Shown: positions 54,061 through 64,000 of the stretch, one piece after another
Position numbering within the stretch: position 1 is the stretch's first letter
How the letters are laid out: each line of letters opens with the position of its first letter
Assembly (NCBI GenBank): GCA_034509425.1
Contig: JAVTVJ010001700.1
Location: forward strand, 62,001-126,000
Reading direction: 5' to 3'
Source: Eopsaltria australis
Taxonomy: Eukaryota; Chordata; Aves; Passeriformes; Petroicidae
DNA: 64,000 nucleotides
Notes under the pieces: generated by a model
The model's input: only the letters and a program-made list of their open reading frames with translations
What the model was told of the DNA's origin: nothing
Databases searched by the model: none
Program-made: the position numbers and the translations under genes

Positions 54061-57000
54061 CACACATTAGCCTTGTTCTGTTGTTAGGTTTGCAGAGGTG
54101 GGCAGGGGCTGGTGGAACCCAGTGCTGGTTGTGGGATGTCTGTGTGCCCAAACCCGTGTGAGCTGGGGGCTGTGAGGACTTCAGGAACTTCTTTGCATTG
54201 TAGAACAGCACTTTAGTACTTTACAGGAATAGTTTAGATCTTTCTTTTGGTACTAAAACTGCATGAATATATTTGTTTTTTTATTAGCATTGAATGTCTT
54301 TAATTTTTTTGTGTGCATTCTCCTTGGTGTCAGTGGCTTTAAGGAGAACAAAATACCATTTTCTTCTATGTGTTTTGACCTGTTTCCCATCTCTTTCTGA
54401 ACACGGAAAGGTTTAATTGCAATTATTTAATAAAATGGTGAATGACTGCTCTAAACATTGCATTACTATTGAAGTAAAAGTCAGCAAAAGTATACTTGAA
54501 ATTGGATTGATTTAAGAACATAAATAATTTTTAAGTAACTCTGTTCTTTTGAGTTTATATAGAGTAGATTGAAGTAATTTATTTCCATTTTAATATAAAT
54601 GTTCTATAACTATCTTATCTAACACAAACCACATGTGATTTTTCATAGTCACTGAGGTGGATGTAGCTTATGTAAAAGTATGCAAGAATGGATGTGTAAA
54701 TGAATAAATGATGTCTTCTCTAGTGTATGATATAGCAAGTAGACGATTGAGCCAGAAGACTTCCTTTTTAGTTAAAGCAAATATACGTTTCTATGGCAAT
54801 AAAAGCAAATTTAAAAGGTAGTTGGTTCTGACTGTTGCTGGCCTAAAATAAAGGTGGCAGTTGCAGAATAGTGCATTTCAGAGCCAAAAAAATCCAAGAT
54901 TTTTATTAAAGACAAATACATCTATATTGCCCCATACTTAATTTTTAAATTTTTTAAATTGTAAGCTCTTTCTGATATATATTTTTTTGCCTCTAATTTC
55001 TCATTTTTTCCACTGTGCGTTGCAAATATATATATAAAATCTGCATATATGCAAATCTTTTATTAAGTAGATTTAAATGGTGATACTTATTACCTTTTGC
55101 ATCTTTCATAATTTGAGAATTTAAATTTTAATGCTTGTGAAGTGATGATTATTTTTAGTAGTACTCAAGAGACAAGAGGCATGAGAGTCTTTTATCAGAA
55201 GATAAATTAAAGCACTATTTACCAAAGAACACAAGATTGGTGGGGTGGGTACGGGATAGCAGGTTGCAAATAAATAGGGTAGAACATAATGAGAAGTGTT
55301 TATCCTAGTCTGATTAGAGTTTGGGATAACAATGGAGACACCGTTTCATTCTAGATTAGATTGTTCAGAGCTTCACATCCATTGAAGCACATTATTAGAG
55401 GAACGATCCATTACAGAATACCCAAGTAACACCTATTCATGAGTGAGTCGCCTCAAATAAATCATCCTGCCCTGTCATACGTATATCAATCAAGCTGTTT
55501 GGTTTTTTTGAGCTCCAAATCTTCCCCAAATCCATAGGCTAGACTACAGAGGACTCAAGATTCAATATCTGTGGAATTTTGCCTTTTTAAGAAGGGAGTA
55601 TAGGCAGCCTAATTCGTATATTAAAGATTATATCTTGCAGTCAAAATTTCTTGTTATTAAAGCATAGTGTGCATACATAAAAAACAACTGGTCTCTTTTT
55701 GGTCACTCATACATTTTGATTTTTTTTGTGCCATACCCTGACAGAACTTTATAGGAACTCAAATTCATTTAGCAGGATGGGAACATGTGGTACTAGTCCA
55801 AGGTTGAAACTGGATCTTTCAGTTGATATTTGTCAGATTTCATAAAGTCTTCTTTTGCAACAGCAGTCAAGATTTTCTTGAAGTTATAGCCTGAGAATAT
55901 TTTGTGTGAAAACACCAACCTAAATTTGCAGAGATTCTGGTACTATCTACGAGGTACACAGTGATTTCCCTTATCACAGTGGGTGCTCATGTGGCTATCC
56001 TTGATGATTCAAATAATTGGTGTTAACTACTCAAACACAGTAGATGAAATATCTTGAAAAGACATAGGGTTTGTGCCACCTGATTGCTGCCTGTCGTACT
56101 GGGATGATGGGTTTGTGCTGCAGTTCCTATCCAGCAAGAAGAATCAAGACCTAAGGAAAGGGCTTTGGATATCTGAGCTGCTGGGAGCCAAAGAAGCTGC
56201 TGGTGTTGGATGCTTTATCACGGAAAAACAGCCAGTTTTTTATTATATAAATGTGTGAATAAATGCATCAAATTATGTCTGATGAATAATTTTGTAAGAC
56301 TAGAAATAATATATGTACTCCAAGGCTGCATCATGATAATGTTGACATGCAGTATTAGATGTAAATCTTGGAAATAAATAGAAAGACACATTTTTAAATG
56401 TCGCTTCATTTATTCTGTATTTGAATGCAACTGTAGTGTAACCCAGCAGCATTACAGAGGAGGCAGAATTTATTTTTTTGTTATTCAGTTATTTTATGGT
56501 AAATTGTTTGTATTTTGCAAATTTGAGATGTTATCACACAGTTTAGTGTTCTGTTCTGATCCAGGAAACATTCCCTACTGTCTGCAGCCAGGTCTGTTGT
56601 GCTGTGAGAACCTGGCTCAAAATACAGAATATCATCTGGTCTGTATATCTCTGTCTTTGACAACTCTTCCCAAATGTGGCTGATGGAGGCCAAGATATTC
56701 TGTTCAGATGCAGGCAGATACATTAAAATCATGAATTCTGAAAAACCTTCATGGGTCTTTCATGGATGTAGATGCATTTTACTAGACTGCAATTTATAGT
56801 GGATATATTAACAGATGCTGCATCACAAAAATATTTTAAAATAAGGTCTTCTAATATGCTTTGATTTTATAATTTTTTCTTATCAGCTGAAACTGGTTTT
56901 CAAATTCAACTGAGAGGATATTTTTTAAATGTAGATTTAATAAGCTTGCCCTCTTCTACCCTGATGATAAACTTGTCTTCTTTTCTTCCCTAACTTCAGC

Positions 57001-59713
57001 ACAGGAAAATTAACCTGCAAAACCTGTGTATACATTTTCCCTACATGTATTTTAGAACCTAATGAATCGGAAGAGAAGTGTTCAATTTTAGCTCAGCAGT
57101 TTCAAAGCAGATTTCTTTTATCATCACTTGGATAATTTCAAAAGTCTTCTTCTCCTCCTCTGGTTCTTCCTAAATGTATTAATTTTATTTGGTGATAAAA
57201 CCTTCCCTCTAAGTTTTAAATGTTTTTGCAAATTTGAATATTGTTTTATGCTGAAATCAGTCTTAGAACCAATTTTTACTTATATTTTGTAATAATAATA
57301 GAGACATTAGTGTTATATTAGACAAAATTTGTGAGTTCTATTTGTTAGACATAACAATAGATAACTACTCATCAATTTTGTGTAAATCCTGTATATCTTA
57401 TGAAAATTGTAATATTTTGTTGCCATGGTGATAAGCACAGTAGTTTTTTTCAAGGTTTTGTTTTGGTTTTTTTTTTTTTTGTAGCAGCTTATAATAGTTG
57501 AAGTAGCTGCAAAGGGAAAACCGTTATCTACAACTTGAGTTCCATTGAGAATATAAGCCTTGAATGCCATATAAACTCCTTTTAGAGTAGAAGGTGCCTT
57601 TAGGGCCTGAATTGTACTAATGCATTCTAGCTAAACTTTACCCATAGAATAAACTTGGATTTGACATTTGAATCCATTCAGGAAGGTTTTAAATTTATTT
57701 TTTCAATTGGGAGAAAAAAATTGCTAGTGGTTTACTTAAAAGATTTAATTACATGAAGTACAGACTCTTGTTTTTCTTTAGGGAGTGTCTAAGTGGGTTT
57801 TTTTCAGTGATTCATTTTTCTGTGTAGTCAGAGCAGACAATGTTTGGTGTAGCCTGTAAGGGCTGTGTATATTTTCCTATGTTGTATTTCTTAGTAACAA
57901 TGTGTAAGAACATCTATTACTACGATAACTGCACCACTACTGTGATAATACATCAGCAAAGTTTTTGTGTTCGGGAAAAGTAGCCTGTAATTGTGAGCTA
58001 CTGGTGAGCCTTAAAACAATAAGATTTTACCATTTCTTCTCCTTTTAAAATAAGCATTTCTTGTTGTACTCTAAAAATTGCACTGTGATGGTGAACTGTT
58101 GGGAAGCACAGCATGGGTCCAAACTCCTTAGTATCTCAAGCAAACCACTTTCTCCTGTTTTCCTCCACTGGAAGTGTTTTGGACAGGAGGTGTATAAGAT
58201 GGGCTAGAAATAAAGGCTTCAGTTCCTCTTATAACTCTTCCACTGGGTACTGGATAGCCTATAGGTAGTGGTTCTTACTCAGCTTCATTGGTGGGAGGTC
58301 AAGATCAGCTTGCTATTTTACAGGATAAATAGTTGAGGCAGTGTGATTTAATTCCTGGTAGAATTGAGAATAGACTCAAGGTATCAAATCCTCTGACTTC
58401 AGCACATTTCTGAGACACAATATAGTTCACATACTGTAGGTGTCACCTATGAAATGTGCCTACACCTTTTACTGTTCACTGTTACATGGCATCTTCTAGT
58501 GGCAATAAATGTGCTGCTAGATGACTGTTCTTGTCTCATTTACTACAGATGGCGTAGGGACTCAAGTGACTGCAGGCAGATAGTTGTACATTTGTGTTGT
58601 TTTAATTAACAAAATGCATGTGTTGGTAGTACCAAAAGAGCATTAAGCAGTAATAATAGAAGGACATGCAGAAGTGAAGTGTTAACATTTTTATGGAAAT
58701 TAAAGCATTAAATTGTCTGTAATTCTGCTCATGTGTTTGCTTCTGTAGTCCCATTAGCTGTGTCTTGATTCAGCAGGAGTCAACAGCAAGTGTCTAGGAA
58801 AGAGCAGAACTTGAGCATGTATGATATTTTACCTGAGTAAATATCACAGAAAATAATAGATAGATAGATAGATAGATAGAGATGTATATATCCTAGTTTC
58901 TGGTGATTTTGGATTTATTATCCATGAAACTCTCTGGTCACATGTAAACTTTTAGTACATTATGTGTATTTAAGTGCTAGCCATAGTTTAACTCCAGTAT
59001 GGAACGTGTTTAATTCTATAACTCTTTTTTTTTTTTTTTAAATCTGAATTTTTTTCATCTTTTCAGGTGTGCTTATGCTTTTGGTCTGGTTGATTTTTTA
59101 GGGTAATAACTGAGTTTTCCAAAAGTTTACAGCAACTAATTTGGGTTTTTTGAACAGATTTTTTGGCAGGATTTGTGTCCTGTTAACAAAATTCTTCAGT
59201 CTGTTTCAGAAAAAGTATTTGTTGTTTTGCAGTATGATTAGGAAATGCCTCTATAAAAAAACTATGCATCTCTTGATTTCTGAATGATTGTATTTTCAAA
59301 ATCCTTAATGCAGTGAAGTTCTACTAATCCCACTTTACAGAAAATGAACAGACAAGAACCTGGCACCAAGGGAAGTTTCTAGGGGCTGCCTGAAGCTTGT
59401 GATGGGATTCCCACAAATACCCCTGGCAATACTAGACCATCCTCAAACTTTGAAGCTGAAGTGCATGAGCATGCTGTGTGCACTTTGGGGGAGGGCAGTG
59501 GGTGCGTGCCAGCCATGGGTGGAAGCTCTTCAGAAGCTCCAAGCGTGGATGTTGACAAAGCTGGCTTCATACCAGTACTTCTGTCAAATGTACCCAAGTG
59601 GGTGCTGCTAAACTAAGCAGTGTTCAGACTGTTATTCCATGGTTTTTGAAGAGTCCCACTTCATTCACTGTGCCATTTTCTTGTACGTCCTTGTTTGGAG
59701 GCTAGTTTGGGTA
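54061..59713. other. Intron, no gene seen
   Basis: AT-rich intron with no supported gene. An ATAG microsatellite is at 58855-58881, and poly-T runs lie near 57469-57480 and 59026-59039. A block at about 55150-55620 is slightly different in texture and could be an old repeat, but I cannot identify it. Confidence 0.6.
58855..58881. repeat. (ATAG)n microsatellite
   Basis: About seven uninterrupted tetranucleotide units (ATAG/GATA). Confidence 0.9.
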
Positions 59714-60709
59714 TGTTGGAGTTTGGATTTAGTTTTTTTTCCTCAGGAATTTTTCTCCCATGGGTTGCTAAGAGACTAATGACTGAGCTAATAGCTGAGT
59801 ACTTAAGAGAACAAAGCACCAAGGCTAGGGCCATTCTCCTTGGCAAAGTAAAGCAGAATCGCCCTCATGGAAGCAGGGCCTGACATCTCGAGATTTTGGA
59901 GACTGAAAAATGGGGGCAGGGGGAGGTCGCTCTCTTGCTCGGGACCCTCAGAGCTGGACGGTTGGAGCTGCTGTCTGCTGAACCCATGGCCCCTGAGAAG
60001 CCAGCACGGAGCTGCCGGTCTGTCTGCTGTGAGTCTTTTCCTCTCTGCCCCATCAGGAGCTGCCTGCCACCAGCCTGTCTCTCTCCCGCTCCTCCACGCC
60101 GCTCTGAGTTTTTCGCTACATTGTAGTGGGGCTCCCCCTGCATGTCGGGACCTCTTGCCGTCCCAGCTCGCTGTGTCCGAGGATCCTGCTGCTGCACCGA
60201 CACCAGCTGGCCCCCGAGGGTCTGTGGAACAAAGGCTCTCCTCCATCCCTCTCTGCCTCGGGCAGCCACCATTGCCGTGTGCTACCTGAGCTCACGCCGG
60301 AGCGCCCCCTGCAGCCACTGGGGAATCATCACACCCAGAGCGCCCCTGCAGCCACTGGGGAATCATCACACCCAGAGCGCGGCCCCTGCAGCCACCAGGG
60401 AACCACCGCAGCCAGAGCACCCCGCTGCTGGCTGTGACTGGAACTGCACCAAAGGGGAATAGGTGCCTGAAGCCAAGCAGGCTGCCATTGGGTTTCTGGT
60501 TCTGCTTGTTGGTTAACACCATGGCTGTTGTTATTTGTTAGCTTTGTTTTAAATATTAGTGAAGAACTGTTATTCCTATTCCCATATCTTTGCCTGAGAG
60601 CCTCTTGATTTCAAATTTATAATAATTTGGAGGGAGAGGGGTTACAGTTATCCATTCCAAGGGAGGCTCCTGCCTTCCTTAACAGACATCTGTTATTCAA
60701 ACCAGGACA
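59714..60709 (+). repeat. Family C 5' LTR
   Basis: 996 bp from TGTTGGAG to CCAGGACA. It is GC-rich in its middle and carries the 38-bp repeat (units at about 60301, 60339 and 60376, on the opposite strand to those at 5681). The second and third cores have indels. Confidence 0.9.
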
Positions 60710-60714
60710 GATGT

Positions 60715-60731
60715 TGGCGCCCAAGGTGCGG
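60715..60731 (+). other. Primer binding site, family C, cut by an insertion
   Basis: TGGCGCCCAAGGTGCGG starts 5 bp after the LTR and is of the lysine-tRNA class. A solo LTR is inserted exactly at its end: GTGCGG (60726-60731) is repeated as GTTCGG at 61323-61328. Confidence 0.75.
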
Positions 60732-61322
60732 TGTAGCGTTCCCTGCTTTGGTCCCACCCTGGTACCGGCGGCGGCGTCCTAGCGCTACCCTAGGAAGTCG
60801 TTCGCGATCTGGAAGACTTCCTCGGAGTGCCTACTGCGGGCACAGCTAGTCCGCTTTCGGTCCGGGGAGATGTTGCCCCCGGAGCGTGATGAGACTGCAA
60901 AGAACTTCCAGAGAAGGAGGTCTCTTGGTATATGATTTTGGTAGGTTTATTGCCTCCAAAGGGAGCACATGGACCAAGAGCCCAGAACAGCTCATTACAT
61001 CCGTATTTAAGGGAGGAACAACACCCAATAAGCTGAGGGCAGGGGGGCAATACAGGGGAGGGGGAGGTTCTGGGGTAGATGATCAAATGGGGTTTAGGGA
61101 GGGGAGGGGAAAAGCGAGAACAACAAATGAACTATGGAGTGACAGGGAATTTCCCAGAACGGAAATACATAACAGACAAATCAAGGAACCAATAGCAGGA
61201 ACTTGGGGTTCGTGTCTTGGAGGTCCAAACCACTGCCTTTGGGAGATTCGGGGGGAAACTCTCTGTCTGTGGAACATGCCACCGGAAGTCCTCTTCCTTC
61301 CTGGTTCCGAACCACCGCAACA
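60732..61322 (-). mobile_element. Nested solo LTR, copy 1
   Basis: 591 bp from TGTAGCGTTCCCTGC to CCACCGCAACA on the plus strand. AATAAACC (60946-60955, minus strand) and TTAAATA (minus strand, about 61005) show minus orientation. The 6-bp flanks GTGCGG/GTTCGG differ at one base. It is homologous over its length to the copy at 62447-63066. Confidence 0.88.
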
Positions 61323-61416
61323 GTTCGGCACAAGACCATGGAGAGGGAAAAGGATAACAGTTCTTGAGTAATGCAGTTTTTGTGTGCTGGATATAGGAAC
61401 CTCATTAGGTTGCACC

Positions 61417-62268
61417 ATGTGGTCTAGCTTATCCCGCTTCGTATGGCAAGTGGTCACGGCTGTCTCTCTCCCATTTGCAGTCCCGTATCTAAACATGGGC
61501 CCTATAACTAAGGCTATGGTGGCTGTTGTACAGTTTGTGTTATGGGTCGATAAGGTGAGGAATTCAAGGATTTTCAACTTCCTCTGGAAGGCAGGCATGT
61601 AGATTCACAGCTACCACACACTAATGACATGTTTTCAGGGTTACTTTAATAATGGTACCTACTGCGAGGAAATGACACCAAAAGAAATTTTCCCACAACC
61701 CTTCACCCAGCTCTTTGGGCCTATTCCACCAATCTTTGAAGGGTTCAGATCTTCTCTAAATGCGAATATCATACAGTGGCTGGTGTTGCTGATAGGCCTG
61801 CTCTATTTCGCATTCAGGGATAAGGGGAGTCTGACTTGGATAGCCACCCTGACACCTACCCCAGACAATAGGGATGAGGCCCCAGAACCTGACATGGTCC
61901 CGGTGAGGGAGGAGATGAGGATGATGAGTGCGGCACCAGTGCGAGTCACAAGCCCCAAAGTCAGAGCCCAGCGCCCCCCAGCCAGGGAGAGAGGGTACAC
62001 CCCACGATCTGAGCTGTGGTTCTTCCTGTGTGACCACGGGGAAGACATGAGGAAGTGGGATAAGAAACCCACTGCTGCCCTGGCAGCACGGGTACAGCAA
62101 CTCAAAGAGGGAAATACTAACCGAGGCGGGGGGTCTACTAAAGTGAAGGTAGCCTCAGCCTCCCGTGACCGCAATGCCAGATATTACAGAAGGGAGGACG
62201 ATCTGTTAGATCCCCTCGAGGGGACCTCTACTATGTATGCCCAAGAAAGAAATGGTAACCAGGGCTAG
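61417..62268 (+). pseudogene. gag: Family C gag with the capsid region deleted
   Basis: Start at ATG 61417 (MWSSLSRFVW). A hydrophobic first segment (AVSLPFAVPYL, MVAVVQFVLWV) ends at a UAG (61600-61602). The same frame then stays open to the gag UAG at 62266: a second hydrophobic stretch (IIQWLVLLIGLLYFAF), a short acidic linker, and the WFFL...GEDMRKWD module with a basic/acidic tail (RREDDLLDPLEGTS). The segments found between these in families A and B (AWEF/ALAYAY domain, repeats, LRDLRKDY capsid-like region) are missing without loss of frame. No zinc knuckle. The module at the C-terminus is the best conserved part of Gag across the three families. Confidence 0.82.
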
Positions 62269-62296
62269 AGGGGCCCTGCCTCTAGCCAGGAAGAGG
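62266..62296 (+). promoter_or_regulatory. gag UAG and downstream hairpin, family C
   Basis: UAG, a 10-nt spacer (AGGGGCCCUG), stem CCUCU (62279-62283), loop AGCCAGGA, stem AGAGG (62292-62296), with an additional flanking G-C pair. It has the same position, loop length and loop sequence as in family B, but with U-A where family B has C-G. Confidence 0.72.
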
Positions 62297-64000
62297 CACG
62301 GGAGAACGGGGACTTTTGGACAGTGTAGATCCGATGGCCTGGCACATCATAGCTACAAAAATATGAAGCGTTAGTTGATACTGGTGCACAGTGTACCTTA
62401 ATACCATCGGGACATGTGGGGGCAGAACCTGTTTCTATTGCCGGGGTGTCGCGTTCCCTGCTTCTTAATCCTGCTCTGATCCTGGCAGCAGAGCGCTAGC
62501 GCAACCCTGAGAAGCCGTCCGCGTTCTGATCAGGGAGGCTTCCTCGGGGAGCCGGCGGTGGGCTCTGCTAGTCTGCTTCGGGCTGAGGTGTTGGTACCCT
62601 CAGAGCACTGCAGGATAGCAAAGAACTACCCAAAGAAGGAGGACTCTTAGTATGAGGGTTTGGCAGGTTTATTACCCCCAAGGGAGCTCAGGGACTAAGA
62701 GCCCCAAATAGCTCATGACATGGGTATTTAAGGGAGCGATAACATCCAATAATCTGAGGGTGCAGGGGCAATACAAGGGAGGGTCCAGGGTGCGCAGTCG
62801 AATGAGATTTAGGGAGGGGAGGGGGGAAGAGAGAACAATGAATGAACAACCAGGTAACAGGGAATGTTCCAGAACTGGGATACATAACAGACAAATCAAG
62901 GAACCAATAGCAGGAACTTGGGGTTCGTGGCTTGGTGGTCTAAATCATTGTCTCTGGCAGCTCAGGGGGGAAATTCTCTGTCTGTGGAACATGCCACCAA
63001 AGGTCTTCGTCCTCTGCAAGTCTATGGAGGGACTCTAATCCTTCCTGGTTCAGAACCACCGCTACACTGGGGTGACAGGGGGATCACAGCAATTAACTTT
63101 GTTGGAAGCCAAGGTGAGCCTGACCTGGAAGGAGTGGCAGAAACACCCCATTGTGACTAGTCCAGAGGCCCCGTGTGTTCTGACCATAGGCTTCCTCTGG
63201 AATGGCTATTACAAAGACACAAAGGGACTCAGGTGGGCTTTTGGAATAGCTGCTGTGGCGGCAGAGGGCATTAGGCAACTGAACACCTTCCCTGGACTAT
63301 TGGAAAATCCAACTGCAGTGGGACTCCTGAGAGTAAAAGAGCAACAAGTGCCAATTGCCACCTCGACAGTGCACTGCCGGCAGTACTGGATGAATCGAGA
63401 TGGCATAATCCCCATCCACAAGATGATCTGCGACCTGGAAAGCCAAGGAGTGGTCAGTAAGGCTCACTCACCCTTCAACAGCCCCATCTGGCCTGTGCGC
63501 AAGTCTGAAGGGGAATGGAGATTGACTGTGGACTATCGTATCTTGAATGAAGTGACTCCACCATTGAGTGCTGCCGTGCCGGACATGCTGGAACTCCAGT
63601 ACGAGCTGGAGTCCAAAGCAGCAAAGTGGTATGCCACCATTGACATCGCCAATGCGTTTTTCTCCATCCCTCTGGCAGCGGAGTGCAGGCCCTAGTTTGC
63701 CTTCACCTGGAGGGGTGTGCAATACACCTAGAACTAGCTTCCCCAGGGGTGGAGGCACAGCCCCACAATCTGCCATGGACTGATCCAGGCTGCACTGGAA
63801 AAGGGTGAGCCCCCAGAGCATCTCCAATACATTGATGACATCATTGTGTGGGGGAACACGGCAGCAGAAGTATTTGAGAAAGGAGAGAAGATCATCATGA
63901 TCCTCCTGGAAGCCGGTTTTGCCATCAAGAAGAGCTAAGTCAAGGGACCTGCTCGAGAGATCCAGTTCTTGGGGGTAAAATGGCAAGATAGATGGCTCCA
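62269..64000 (+). pseudogene. pol: Family C protease and reverse transcriptase, interrupted
   Basis: Protease starts in the gag frame after the UAG, with ALVDTGAQCT near 62365-62395. It already has two stops just before that (a TAG in the TVW.RW stretch and another a few codons later). A solo LTR splits it at 62446/63067. After the LTR, protease and the first part of reverse transcriptase are open (63072-63695, LTVDY, PLSAAVPDM). They are then broken by TAG stops near 63693, 63729 and 63735 and a TAA near 63937. YIDD is intact near 63829. The rest lies beyond the window. Confidence 0.88.
62447..63066 (-). mobile_element. Nested solo LTR, copy 2
   Basis: 620 bp from TGTCGCGTTCCCTGC to CCACCGCTACA, minus orientation, homologous to copy 1. 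Flanks are CCGGGG (62441-62446) and CTGGGG (63067-63072), a 6-bp duplication with one C-to-T change at a CpG. It interrupts protease between AGV and TGGSQ. Confidence 0.9.

Larger units (their letters stand above)
59714..64000 (+). mobile_element. Family C ERV provirus, 5' part, with nested LTRs
   Basis: 5' LTR (59714-60709), primer binding site (60715), leader, gag (61417-62268), UAG plus hairpin, protease and reverse transcriptase, running off the right edge. Two solo LTRs of another family are inserted in it (60732-61322 and 62447-63066). It is in the same orientation as SLC2A13. The LTR matches the minus-strand LTR at 5403-6361. Gag lacks the capsid region, and pol has several stops, so it is defective. 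Confidence 0.93.

Noticed and set aside
55150..55620. Possible additional old LTR
   Set aside because: The texture differs from its surroundings, but I could not define ends, a target duplication or a second copy in the window.

Overview
The window is vertebrate, and almost certainly bird, nuclear DNA. It carries two coding exons of a solute carrier that I recognise as SLC2A13 (the proton/myo-inositol cotransporter HMIT), a chicken-repeat-1 (CR1) LINE tail with its typical 3' end, and many endogenous retroviruses (ERVs). The host sequence is AT-rich intron. A songbird is a reasonable guess from the ERV load, but the sequence does not prove it.

Layout. 1-488 is the end of a plus-strand LTR. 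712-1595 is an old minus-strand ERV remnant. 1668-1827 is SLC2A13 exon A. 5403-6604 is the 3' end of a minus-strand ERV (family C). 6605-26732 is a head-to-tail array of a minus-strand ERV (family A): LTR-unit1-LTR-unit2-LTR-unit3-LTR-truncated unit4-LTR fragment, with a period of about 5.96 kb. 27026-27234 is SLC2A13 exon B, so the intron between the two exons is about 25 kb and four fifths of it is the array. 29082-36209 is a plus-strand provirus (family B) with nearly identical LTRs and an open 1053-codon pro-pol. 37463-38690 is a CR1 tail. 39394-46700 is a minus-strand class I (gamma-like) provirus without env. 47643-48256 is a solo LTR with a perfect 6-bp target duplication. 53482-54060 is a solo LTR of family A. 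59714-64000 is the 5' part of a plus-strand family C provirus that carries two nested solo LTRs of a further family and runs off the window.

Families A, B and C are relatives. All three have ERV-L-like (class III) pol with a YIDD reverse transcriptase, a Lys-type primer binding site, no env, and an unusual Gag. That Gag has hydrophobic membrane-type segments at the N-terminus, no CCHC zinc knuckle, a low-complexity repeat segment in A and B, and a conserved C-terminal WFFL...GEDMRKWD module. In all three, gag and pro-pol lie in one frame separated by a single UAG. A hairpin with an 8-nt loop starts about 10 nt after that UAG. The copies show paired synonymous changes that keep the stem, which points to translational readthrough controlled by an RNA structure. 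This is the most interesting signal in the window.

The host gene and the ERVs do not form a pathway. The ERVs are intronic passengers, mostly broken. The array is best explained by LTR-LTR unequal crossing over, because units 2 and 3 share the same nonsense mutation. All calls come from reading the sequence; no database search was run.
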